Origin: Cyrtodaria siliqua
Taxonomy: Eukaryota; Mollusca; Bivalvia; Adapedonta; Hiatellidae
DNA: 64,000 nucleotides
Assembly (NCBI GenBank): GCA_037043455.1
Contig: JAWPHD010000139.1
Location: 310,001-374,000 of the forward strand
Direction: 5' to 3'
The notes under the pieces were generated by a model. It was not told where the DNA came from. It ran no database searches and saw nothing but the letters and a program-made list of their open reading frames with translations. Shown here one piece after another: positions 43,702 through 53,913 of the stretch; positions within the stretch are counted from its first letter, which is position 1; every line of letters starts with the position of its first letter. A program made the translations under genes and the position numbers.

Positions 43702-43841
43702 TTTGGACTCAACTGGTTGAATAACCTCTTTGAAGTTTCCTTTGGAACTTCTTTTAATGCATTTATACCAACCGATAGTGTTTGACTATCTATTACACCT
43801 GTTTCAAACAGGTGTATTAATTTTTCTAAAACAGTCGTCAT
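43695..43841 (-). CDS. small helical ORF at the right end
   Basis: 48 codons from ATG 43841 (MTTVLEKLIHLFETGVIDS...). It matches the start of the 64-codon ORF at the left end (20786). It has a clear promoter-like motif 8 bases upstream. It may be a separate small gene, or the true N-terminus of the polymerase ORF joined by one frameshift: the polymerase N-terminus contains a similar short helix (YILQLHREGRLNDDQL). Confidence 0.5.
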   Translation of the reverse strand: MTTVLEKLIHLFETGVIDSQTLSVGINALKEVPKETSKRLFNQLSPKC

Positions 43842-43848
43842 TATTTTT

Positions 43849-43869
43849 TATATATATATTTTTCTTTAA
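43849..43869 (-). promoter_or_regulatory. Polinton promoter-like motif
   Basis: On the - strand TTAAAGAAAAATATATATAT, directly before the ATG at 43841. Confidence 0.5.
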
Positions 43870-43971
43870 TACATTTTTTCAAAACGAAATAATGGTTCAA
43901 AACCTCCAAAATACATATTGTAGTTATAGTGAAATGACGGGTGACTCCTTCAATTCCCTGTGCTCCAATGG

Positions 43972-44380
43972 AGCGAAGCCACCGGTGGGCCAGAAACCTC
44001 GCTGCATTGTTGAGCATCGTTAGTCTTTGTGTGGGGGACCATGGCGAAGCCAAGCCATATATATATATATATTTTGGTCTAGAAATATATATATTTTTGA
44101 GCCATGGGTAGGTGGGCTATGTATTTTAGTCCATGGACAGGTAGGTTATGGTTTTTGACAGATATTAACCATGTTATGGGGTTTTGGTTCAGAACCCCGG
44201 CTATGCATTTTAGTCCATGGACAGGTAGGTTATGTTTTTTTGACAGATATTGACCATGTTATGGGTTTTTTGGTCCAGAATTTTGATGATTTTTAGTCCA
44301 CCATTTTGATGATTTAGTGATTATGATGAAAATTTTAGGTTTTTATGATTTTGGTCGGCAACCCCCAGTTTATACATATA
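43972..44380 (-). repeat. right terminal inverted repeat
   Basis: Reverse complement of 19971-20367. It ends ...CCCCCAGTTTATACATATA next to the TGCTTTA duplication. Confidence 0.9.
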
Positions 44381-44387
44381 TGCTTTA
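44381..44387. repeat. Polinton target-site duplication, right; part of a 3' splice site
   Basis: TGCTTTA followed by G at 44388 gives the acceptor TGCTTTAG in front of the EGF exon at 44389. Confidence 0.75.
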
Positions 44388-44388
44388 G

Positions 44389-44505
44389 ATCCCTGCCTGT
44401 CAGAGCCCTGTAACAACAATGGGGTGTGCACACCGGATGTAATAGCCATCAATGGATACATTTGCGAATGTCAACTAGGCTACAGAGGGGACTCCTGTGA
44501 GTCAC
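44389..44505 (+). CDS. host exon: EGF-like domain 2
   Basis: A 117-nt exon, phase 1-1, 39 codons, donor TCAC|GTAAGT. The cysteines C-x4-C-x5-C-x11-C-x1-C-x8-C are EGF-like and resemble the exon at 17589 (same 'GYIC-C' core). The acceptor is formed by the Polinton target duplication; the branch point and pyrimidine tract must come from the right TIR. Confidence 0.75.
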
Positions 44506-44684
44506 GTAAGTATTCTTTATTTCCTCCATACTTGACGAATATAATAATCGTATTATCAATTTTGCTTTAATCTTCCTTGTATTAATCTGTATTTCATTAA
44601 GCAAACGAAAGGGCATGGCCTTTTAAGAAAACTTATTAGTTTGAAGCTATTTCGTAAAACAATGACTTTTTTATTGGATATTAT

Positions 44685-44820
44685 AAAAGAGTATGAGAAT
44701 GGACCTTTGGAAACGGCCGAACACGACACATACGAAATATTGCAGTCTCGGTTTGATTGAGACTGTTCATGAACGGTAGTGAAATATGCTAGCTACGGCT
44801 CACGTCATCTAGTCCCGGGT
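44685..44820. repeat. reverse copy of the 16/17-kb repeat end
   Basis: It contains 'agagtatgagaatggacctt', 'attgcagtctcggtttgatt' and 'gactgttcatgaacggtag', the reverse complement of the ends at 16.5 and 17.1 kb. Confidence 0.75.
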
Positions 44821-45234
44821 TACACATCCACAGCCACATATATATAGTCTATCAACATAACCAGTGGTCTTAAATAACACCTCTGTAGTACGCCAGATGT
44901 TATGATAGATTTGTTCATCCTTACGCCATACCACTTGATATTTCTGAGTTACAAACGATTAAAACATTTACACTGTTGGTATTACATTTCAAACGCTACT
45001 AGCCAAAAGGCGAGGCGAGCTTATGGATGGTGCGCCTAAATCCTCCATAAACCCAGTAAATTTAGTAAAAGGTTACCAATTTATGTCATGACATTTGACG
45101 CATTGCTTTAATTCAATAATACTGTGAACGAATTCGGTAATTAACACTATTGACGCATGCAATTTGAAGGGTTGTTTTTAATAAGATCTCGGATAAGTTC
45201 GATAACGACCAACATGTAGGAATAACGGAAATTT

Positions 45235-45840
45235 CAGAATATGAACAACCCCATGAGATATGTTCAGGTTTAATGAGTCTCGACAATATATTGATGGGTC
45301 TTTCAATCAGAATATGAACAACCCCATGATATATCATCAGGTTTAATGAGTCTCGGCCAAATATTGATGGGCCATTCAATCAGAATATGAACAGTCCCAT
45401 GATATATGTTCAGGTTTAATGAGTCTCGACCATATATTCATTTTTATAATGATGGGTCATTCCATTCATAATATGAACAACCCGAAGATATATCTTCAGG
45501 TTTAATGAGTATCGACCATATATTGATGGGCCATTTAATCAGAGTATGAACAACCCCAAGATATATCTTCAGGGTTAATGAGTATCGACCATATATTGAT
45601 GGGCCATTCAATCAGAATATGAACAACCCGAAGATATATCTTCAGGGTTAATGAGTATCGACCATATATTGATGGGCCATTCAATCAGAATATGAACAAC
45701 CCCAAGATATATCTTCAGGGTTAATGAGTATCGACAATATATTGATGGGCCATCCAATCAGAATATGAACAGCCCCATGATATATGTTCAGGGTTAATGA
45801 GTCTCGACCATATATTGATAGGCTATTTAATCGGAATATG
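45235..45840. repeat. satellite, 73-bp monomers
   Basis: Eight monomers; the word 'atgaac' recurs at 45241, 45314, 45387, 45473, 45546, 45619, 45692 and 45765, i.e. 73-bp spacing, with one 86-bp spacing caused by a 13-bp insertion near 45440. Monomers contain 'gatatat(c/g)ttcagg' and 'accatatattgatgggcc'. Located in the intron after EGF exon 2. Confidence 0.9.
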
Positions 45841-46411
45841 TTAGGTATACTCTAGTCAGTTTTAAGGTGTATATGTTAATTCTTTGAAACCGTGTTCTTT
45901 CAACCTAAACAATTAAAACAGATCAATCAAGCTCCATTCCGACAAATTGATATAAGATATATTTCGTACGCTATGATCCATTCATAAAATAACTAACTTT
46001 AAAAAGGCCGCTCAGTTGTTACATACTGTAACAAGATGGACCAAATGGAGACAACTCACCAAGAAAGAATGAAGAATAAATGAGTTTACAATATATTTAC
46101 AACAAGATGAATATATATGCAAATGAATATCACTGACAAAGTGGAAATATCAACGATTTTACGAAATAAAGGTCAAAATGACTTTATTCTTTATCAATAG
46201 ACTGACACAAGTAAAATAACTTTTGGTAGATATACGCATCGATTAAAAATGATGCGAACGGCAAAAATCTACCAAAATTCTTATTGGGAAAATGAAGCCC
46301 CGACAAACACAGTTGGAAACTCTTAGTATATATGAACCCATTTTGTTCTACATACTCTTTCATGGCGTGAAACACAATTAAGCAAATGCATTCATTTTTG
46401 TATGTTTTCAG

Positions 46412-46548
46412 CTGCACAAATTTGTGAAAATATTCCGTGTCCTAAGACAGATTGCGCGTCATTAAAGCCAACAGGCGCTGTATGCATATGTAGAAGGATA
46501 TTGTCAATGAAGTTTGCAGAGTAAAAGGGATGACCAAAGGAGAAATAG
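46412..46548 (+). pseudogene. host exon A' (cysteine module A copy, frameshifted)
   Basis: After 'tatgttttcag' a phase-1 frame reads AAQICENIPCPKTDCASLKP then GAVCICRR, clearly related to module A at 13948. It then meets a stop, while another frame continues the similarity (EVCRVKGMTKGEI). A short indel near 46488 therefore breaks it. The donor has also lost a G (ATAG|TTTTTT). This copy is probably not functional. Confidence 0.6.
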
Positions 46549-46802
46549 TTTTTTTATCTTATTTCGTCCTAAATGAATACAATTAAATTGCTGTTTTAGT
46601 GAAGGTAATCTAAGAGATAAAACCAACTATATACCGTACCAGATTGAAAATCTTATCATTGTTAACTTAATTCCAATGGTTTTCCATCTAATTGCCAGGA
46701 ATATGAACTGAAAATATACCACCAAACTTGTTTTTTCTATGAAAAATCAGATTCACCGGTAAGGCAAAATATTTTGTTGACATCGTCCAATGACGTCGCT
46801 TG

Positions 46803-47547
46803 TGTCGCCGCCTCATTATGGGGGTGTTGAAGTATAACACGATTCGTAGTTCTCTGTATATCTGAATATATATTTATAACAATGTATGAGTCTAATGCAT
46901 GATAATGATGACATGAATAAAATGAATAAAGACAATGCCTGAATGGAAATAACAATGATGAATGGAAATAGCATCTCAATTAATATAATCACAAGTGAAG
47001 TATTGTATAGAAAATACATTCAGACCTAATAACAGGCTGAATGCACAAGAAAGTTCTAAATGAAAATAACAAAGGATCGCCATCTTGGAATTGAACTCTA
47101 CATGAAAATTGACGAATTCTTATAAACTAAATAACTCCTAAAATAACCATTTCCATAGAAAAGTAATTAACACAATGATGGATACATGTTTCATAAACAA
47201 ACATATTACTAACCTGAATATATATACTTTCTTTTACAAGATAAATATAACAATGCGAAATGGCAATAGCTTGTGTCCTTTCTCTACTAACTGAGATGTT
47301 CAACTGCGCGCATAATTTTCCCGCCAGGTTAGTTGTGTCAAAGGTTAAATTTACTCACCTGTGAAATATTACTGAAGTTTAAAGGTGGTCATCCTAATTT
47401 GAAATGTCTAACGTAAGGTAAAGAGAAAGAAGATTGAAAGATGAAATGAGTGATGAAAAGAGATGATGAACTGATTAAATGGTTAAAACACAAACACAAT
47501 GGTGAGATATACAGGTTCTTAATACCTGTATATGTCATCCTGTGACA
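46803..47547 (-). repeat. 3' LTR of the Gypsy element
   Basis: In the element's orientation it starts TGTCACAGG and ends GGCGACA. The same 745 bp recur at 56151. Confidence 0.95.
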
Positions 47548-48244
47548 TCCTCCCTCTCTACAGAGAAATGTCGTCCTCGACATTTGAAAAAAATAAAATG
47601 AAATGATAAACTTTTCATTAAGTTTACCATTTTAATTGTTACCATTCCTCCTCCTCTTTAGAGAAATGTCGCCCTCGACATTGCCACATAAATTAAAAAT
47701 AAATGGAATTCACCATCCCTATTTATACTTACACCATACTAGAAATATGTCTAGTATAAGTACGACTACTTACCATATGATATATATATCTTTCAGAGAT
47801 ATATAGTTACATTTATATGTTGCATACTAATACGTTACTTACATGGAGTAACTGTACCGCACATATATAGCACTTCATATCTAACACGGTCCTTATTATA
47901 TATATTGTATTACTTTTACGTCACACATTATGACTAAACACAATATAAAACCAGTTTGCACATTATGAAATATATTTATTAATTATTTATACAATCAATT
48001 ACACAACAAGCAAATACAATATAATTCACTGTTATACTTTATGCTTGCGCTGTGTCCTCCCGTAGCTGTCTCAACCTATGGCTATAGTGAAACTTTCTAA
48101 AGCTATCTGTAATTAAAATAAACATGTTAAAACACGCATCTTCAATAATACACTACAATTTCACCAATAATACTTAGTCTTTGAGAGACTATTAAATAAG
48201 TACTAAGAAAAAATACTGTAAAGTTGCAACAGCTGTCAACCCTT
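47548..48244 (-). other. 3' untranslated region with doubled purine tract/hairpin
   Basis: On the - strand the LTR is preceded by the purine tract GAGAGGGAGGA, itself preceded by a small hairpin 'AATGTCGAGGACGACATT'. About 95 bp upstream (47647-47685) the same hairpin and a second purine tract (AGAGGAGGAGGAATGG) occur. No gene. Confidence 0.7.
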
Positions 48245-51200
48245 TTAGCTAGTTGACCTATAAGTCGTCCTCCACCATGTCGTTTTCTGTCTCCGCTGTG
48301 GTATAACATACTTCTTGGCATCCGTTTTCCTATCTTGATGTTGACTTGTCTTCCCTATAACCTTTTGCATACCAACAACCTTCCTTCCTTTGTCTTCAAT
48401 GTCACATGTTCCTGGATCTATATCTGTGGGCTGCTTTAGTCGAAGTACCCTGGGTTTCTCCTGCACATGTTTCGCCTTGGCCGTGCTTCTAGCTTTCCTC
48501 ACAGTTTCTACAACTTCTTTTAAATTCTCTACTGGGAATGTCTGTACCTTCCGAGGTTCTCTCTTTGCAGATCCTGCCAATGTCTTTGACACGTCTCTTG
48601 TATCTACTCTTATAGGACGCTGTATAGACTGCCTAAGAGTGTGTCTGCCTGATGCCTTACTAAAATGATTGTCGCTGGTACAGTTAGTGTCAACCTTGTT
48701 ATTGGTATCCTTTGTCTCTGCTGTCAGATCTATGAAACTTGCTTCAGTGCCATCCTCATCCTCTGAACTACCATCAGACACTCCCGTGGTTTCATCTTTG
48801 TCTTCCGATTGTGTAGATTTCTCTGCAGGTGTTTCATCCTGACCTATAATACAAAGGAAGGGAAGTAATAAATTCCTATGTAGAACCCGTGACGGTTGAC
48901 TACTAAACTCCTTCTTCACTTTGTACACCGGCAGATCTTCACACTGTTCCTCTACTATGTAAGGTTCACTGTCCCACTTGTCAGTCAACTTGTTCTTCCC
49001 CTTAAGCCCAACATTCCTGACTAAGACTCTATCTCCTGGCTCGATTTTCGCCTCCCTGACTTTCAAGTCATAGGTCGTCTTGTTTCGTTTAGCAGCCAGA
49101 CTTGCTTCTTGTGATGCAATCTTGTATGCAAACTGGATTCTCTTCCGTAGTCCTTCTACGTATTTCGAAGTAATCTTAGGCTCCTCCATGTTGTGGTTGA
49201 TGCCAAGAAATGCATCTACAGCCATTCTAGGATGTCTTCCAAACATAAGGTAAAACGGAGAAAATCCGGTGCTCTCGTGTCTTGTGCAGTTATATGCATG
49301 AACAACTTCAGGCACGTACGACTTCCAGTCAGCCTTCTTCGCCTCATCAAGTGTTCCCAGCATACCTAGCAATGTCTGGTTAAAACGTTCTACCATCCCA
49401 TTACCCATAGGATGATATGGAGTGGTTCGACTCTTCTTAACGTTGGCAATCGAACACAGTTCCTTAATCACCTGTGACTCAAAGTTCCTACCTTGATCAC
49501 TATGTAAACGGGATGGAAAGCCGTAGTGGACAACGAAGTTCTCAAATATAATTCTGGCTGTAGTTCTAGCTGTCTGGTTCCTAGTTGGGTATGCCTGTGC
49601 ATATCTTGTAAAATGGTCTGTCAGGACTAGAACATTTTCAATGCCTCCCTTTGATGGTTCTAAAGACAGAAAATCGATACAGACAATATCCATGGGTTGA
49701 GTTGATGTTATACTGACAAGTGGGCTGGCGCGGGACTCCTTTGTCTTTCTGCAGATGCAGCGTTCGCAGTTCTGAACCCATCTGGCAATGTCATTGTCCA
49801 TGTTAGGCCAGAAGAAACGCTCCTTGACAAGACTTGTGGTTCTGTCACGACCTTGGTGTCCACTCTCATTGTGCAGCAACTTAAGAACGACCTCTATTCC
49901 ACTGAAGGGCAATACAAGCTGTTCAAATTCCAAGGTTGGTGTTTTCCAAATCTTGTATAGAACGTCGTCCCTCATCTTAAAGTTGTCCCAATGGCGCAAA
50001 TACTTCTGGACTACACTGCTCTCCTTAGAAGAAAGCCGCCTGGTAGGCTTGTGTCCAGTCCTAAATATCGTCTTGAGTCGGTATAAGTCATCATCTGCAT
50101 CCTGTTCTTGTCTCCAGTCAACAGCAGACAATGATGATGTTTCCTGTGTGGCATCTTGTAATTCTACCGGAAGACTATCTTCATTAATGGCAACACATTC
50201 AATGTGGTTGGTTGTTTGAAGTGTGCTGCAGATGGCTTTAACAACTGGCTGTGGCAAACGCGACAATGTGTCTGCATCAACGTTCTCCTTTCCCTTCTTG
50301 TATTTCAATGTGAAGTTGAAAGCCGCCAGAGAAGCTAACCAACGTTGACCTGTCGCATCCAATTTTGCCTTCTGCAGAACATATGTCATCGGGTTATTGT
50401 CCGTTCTGACTTCAAAAGATGTACCATACAAATAGTCGTGAAACTTGTCTGTAACACACCACTTGAGAGCAAGAAACTCTAGCTTGTGGGCGGGATAATT
50501 CTTTTCAGACGGTCGCAACCCTCGACTAGCATAGGCGATGACTTTTTCCTGTCCGTCCTGTTTCTGGTATAAAACTGCGCCAAGACCCTCGCCAGAAGCA
50601 TCAGTACTGACTAGAAATGGTTGGGAATAGTCGGCGTATCCCAATACAGGCGGTGATGATAACCTATCCTTCAAAGTCATAAATGTTTCTTCCTCCGTCT
50701 GTCCCCATTTCCACGGTGTCTTCTTCCTCTTGCATCGGTTCTTCTTCTGTGTCGGATGTCCTACAAGGAGATCATTAAGTGGTCTGGCAATCCTAGCATA
50801 ATCTTTGATGAACCGCCGATAGTAACCTGTAAATCCCAGGAATTGCCTAACTTCCTTGACGGACTTGGGAGCTTGCCAGTTCCTAATGGCACTGATCTTT
50901 CCAGGATCCGTTCTCACTCCCTCCTCCGAAACGACATGACCGAGATAAAGTACTTCTCTCTTAAAAAACTCACATTTGGAACCCTTGAGCTTGAGGTTGT
51001 GGTCTTCTAATCTCTGAAAAACATTCCCAAGGCGCTGCAAGTGTTCCTCAAACGTACGGGAAAAGATGATAATGTCGTCCAGGTATATGAGACATTCTCT
51101 CAAATGTAGCTCTCCCATTGTCTTCTCCATCAATCTCTGAAACGTAGCTGGAGCGTTGGTCAAACCGAAGGCCATGCGTTCACACTCAAAGAACCCAAGT

Positions 51201-52548
51201 GGTCCGAGAGAGAAAGCAGTCTTCTGTTTATCCTGTTCTCTTAGTGGAACTTGCCAGTATCCACTTCGAAGGTCCAGCTTGCTGAAATACTTGGCCCCTT
51301 TAAGTGTGTCTATACTCTCGTCAATTCTGGGGATTGAATATGCATCTCGTACGGTTCGAGCATTCAGCTTTCTAAAGTCGATGCAAAACCGCAGAGAGTT
51401 GTCTTTCTTCCGCACCAGAACCACGTTGGACGAAAACGGACTGTTGCTTTCTTTGATGGCACCAGCATTTAACATTTCCTTCACATGTTCTCTAACTTCA
51501 TTGAACATGGCTGGTGGTATTCGTCGGTATGGTTCCTTGAATGGTGTTTCGTCAGTGAGCTCTATCTTATGTTCATCAAGATCTGTACAACCTAGATCTG
51601 TTAACCCTTTAGAAAATATGTGCGTCCATTGACCCAACATATCGGTAACAGTCTTCTTCTGGTCTTCATCAAGATCTGTATCTTCTAGCTTCACTCCTAG
51701 TTCTTGCAGTGTCTCTACTGTGTCTTCTGCATTCTGCTTCTTTACTGTCGGTGTATCCTCTGGTATCCAATGCCGTACTACCTTAGCCGCTTGTAGTTCA
51801 CACAAGTTCATCTTTGGTGTGATGAGTATTGGCTTTACAGTCAAATTACAAACTCGGACTGGCACACGCTTGGTATTCCCTTTCTGTACTCCTTCAAGTG
51901 ATACTACTCTTGGACAAATGTTGATCCTATTGTCAAATGATCCTGCTTCTGTAACAGCTGCGTCACATGTGTCCTTGACCCTAACTATACCAGATATCGT
52001 CGCAGTTTCATATGGCCTCAGCTGGAATGAACGTTTGTTAGTAGCCCTAACTGTTCCCAATGAACTTGTCGATAAACTGTTAAAGGCACTTCTCCAGCCA
52101 TCTGGTATGTCATCAGTTTCTTCAGTAGCATCCTTAAACACCCTGATAACATTGGTTCCTATAATAACAGGAGTTCCATTGTTAAAATCGGTATCAGACA
52201 CAACAAGGATGGGCACTAACATGGATCTGTTGCAAAATGAAGGGACTGTAATGTCGCATTCAATGAAACCCATGTATGGTAGTCGCTGTCCTGTCGCACT
52301 CTGTATGTTGAGATTCACTCCTATGTCTTCTAATTTTCTAAGTTGTGGTCTCGGAAGAAGCGTCGAATATAGGTGATTTGACATAGTTGTAACCATACTT
52401 CCACTATCTATCAATGCGTTTGACTGTGTTGTGCCTATGTAAACTATATCTTCATTGGCCTTACCTACCAATCTGTTGTATAATGTCTGTATTTTTGGGC
52501 TTTTATTGTGTATGCCTCCTAACTGCCCATCGTTGGAAGCATCTACCA
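48245..52548 (-). CDS. pol: pol polyprotein (PR-RT-RNaseH-IN), Ty3/Gypsy
   Basis: The open frame from 52471 is 1408 codons (first codon TTG), but it stays open upstream into gag, so it is expressed by frameshift. Protease 'ALIDSGSMVTT' is near residue 20. RT has 'FCIDFRKLN' near 362, 'LDLRSGYWQV' near 400 and YLDD near 463. RNase H begins 'LVSTDASGEGLGAV' near 620. Integrase has HHCC (H-x4-H ... CERC) near 880 and a catalytic triad in 'VCIDFLSLE', 'LHSDQGRNF' and 'MVERFNQ'. An acidic/basic tail follows. No break was seen. Confidence 0.95.
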
Positions 52549-53913
52549 GTTTAAAGGCTTCTGAGGATAATTAGGTTGAGATGTTTGTTGATTCCCCCGT
52601 TGTTGTTGTTGTTGTTGTGGTTGTTGTTGTTGATTCTGTTGCTGATGCTGCTGAGGTCTGTGTTGACGTTGTGGTTGCAGCTGCTGTTGTTGTTGTTGCT
52701 TCTGTGGTCTTTGCTGTTGTTGTTGTTGCTCCTGCTGCGGTAGTTGCTGGTGCTGAAATGAATCGCCATGTCCATAATTCTCGTAACTACTAACTGGTTG
52801 TCCCCCATAACTGTAATATGCAGGTGACGGTGATCTTTGACCTCTGTTCCTGTCTAGAAATCTGTTGTCTGGTGATCTTGACTGTCTTGGAGAAGGAGAT
52901 CTGTCATATCTGTAATTGTAATCAGTAGTCCTAGGTGAAGATGATCTGCTGTATCTGATGTTATTAAAGTCTGTTGATGGTGAACGTTGATTTCTCTTGA
53001 AGTCGTCAAAGCCTCTCCTTAATCTTTCAAAATTCTCATCTGATGATTCAATCTTCTTCATCATGTGTGTCATCTGAATTGTCAAGTTGTTGATACTTTC
53101 TAGCAGTTGTTGTCCCTGATCTTCAGCTTTCTGTATTGCCACAGTCGGCTCCTTAAATGTCACCTCTTTCTTCATTCCCTTTTCCTTCTCAACACTCTTC
53201 TCAACTAATCCCATCTCCTTTTCAACAATTCTCACCTCCTTTAAAAGTTCATCAAAATCCTGGGCGGAATCGAAACGATGTCTTGTTGCAGCTTTCAAAC
53301 TATCACATCGGATCCCATGCCAGAACTTAGACCTTAGCATCTGTTGTTCCGTCCCTTCCTGTACATATCCTCTTCTCTTGCACTTTGCCATCAGCTCCTG
53401 AATCCTAATACCCCATATGGAAACCGATTCCTCAGGACGTTGATGCTGGTTGAAGAACTCTTGCATAAGGCAATCATCAGTAGCCACGTTGCCAAAAATG
53501 GTATCCATCTTATCAAGAGTTTCCTGTATACTTGCAAATTCTCCCAATGCCAGTAGCACTCTAGCTGCATTTCCTCTCAGAGAGTTTCGCATTGCATGCT
53601 GTATATGGCTGTAAGTGTATGTCTCCTCAAGCATCATACATCTACATTCATGACGCCACATGTCATAACTAACCTCCTTGAGTGGAGTTGGTTCTTCACC
53701 ACTAAATGGCGGAAGTCTTGGAGGCTGTACATAAAGTCCTCGATTCCATGAGTCCCTTTGCTCTATAGGCAATGGAGGTCTTGGTGGTGGATGTATCTCC
53801 ATCTTTGGATTCTTCTCATCCGCTGACACTATACTGTATCTTCCTGTATTCTTCAGATAATCTATCATAGTCTTTTCAAATTCCTCTACATTCTCATGTG
53901 ATCCTTCAGCCAT
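52543..53913 (-). CDS. gag: gag of the Gypsy element
   Basis: 456 codons from ATG 53913 to TAG. The first ~240 residues are the capsid-like part. A coiled coil follows, then RS/SP-rich repeats (RSPSPRQSRSPDNR) and a long glutamine-rich tail. No CCHC zinc knuckle is present; the basic RS region may bind RNA instead. The sequence TTTAAAC just before the last codons allows -1 frameshifting into pol. Confidence 0.9.
   Translation of the reverse strand: MAEGSHENVEEFEKTMIDYLKNTGRYSIVSADEKNPKMEIHPPPRPPLPIEQRDSWNRGLYVQPPRLPPFSGEEPTPLKEVSYDMWRHECRCMMLEETYTYSHIQHAMRNSLRGNAARVLLALGEFASIQETLDKMDTIFGNVATDDCLMQEFFNQHQRPEESVSIWGIRIQELMAKCKRRGYVQEGTEQQMLRSKFWHGIRCDSLKAATRHRFDSAQDFDELLKEVRIVEKEMGLVEKSVEKEKGMKKEVTFKEPTVAIQKAEDQGQQLLESINNLTIQMTHMMKKIESSDENFERLRRGFDDFKRNQRSPSTDFNNIRYSRSSSPRTTDYNYRYDRSPSPRQSRSPDNRFLDRNRGQRSPSPAYYSYGGQPVSSYENYGHGDSFQHQQLPQQEQQQQQQRPQKQQQQQQLQPQRQHRPQQHQQQNQQQQPQQQQQQRGNQQTSQPNYPQKPLNW
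52549..52555 (-). promoter_or_regulatory. -1 ribosomal frameshift heptamer (U UUA AAC)
   Basis: In the gag frame the codons are CCT TTA AAC TGG TAG, so T TTA AAC is in the correct phase for -1 slippage. The -1 frame continues without a stop into pol. Gag termination lies 3 bases downstream of the heptamer. Confidence 0.8.

Larger units (their letters stand above)
19971..44380. mobile_element. Polinton/Maverick DNA element with nested retrotransposon
   Basis: The 24.4-kb element is bounded by ~400-bp terminal inverted repeats and 7-bp duplications; without the nested LTR element it is about 16.5 kb, a usual Polinton size. It carries the diagnostic set: rve integrase, protein-primed DNA polymerase B, FtsK/HerA-type packaging ATPase, double jelly-roll major capsid and penton-like minor capsid. 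A maturation cysteine protease was not recognised. It lies in an intron between two EGF exons. Polymerase, ATPase and several other genes carry premature stops, so the copy is defective, although the TIRs remain very similar. Confidence 0.95.

Noticed and set aside
51156..52376. Long + strand frames inside the Gypsy pol (158 and 218 codons).
   Set aside because: Shadows of the pol gene on the opposite strand.
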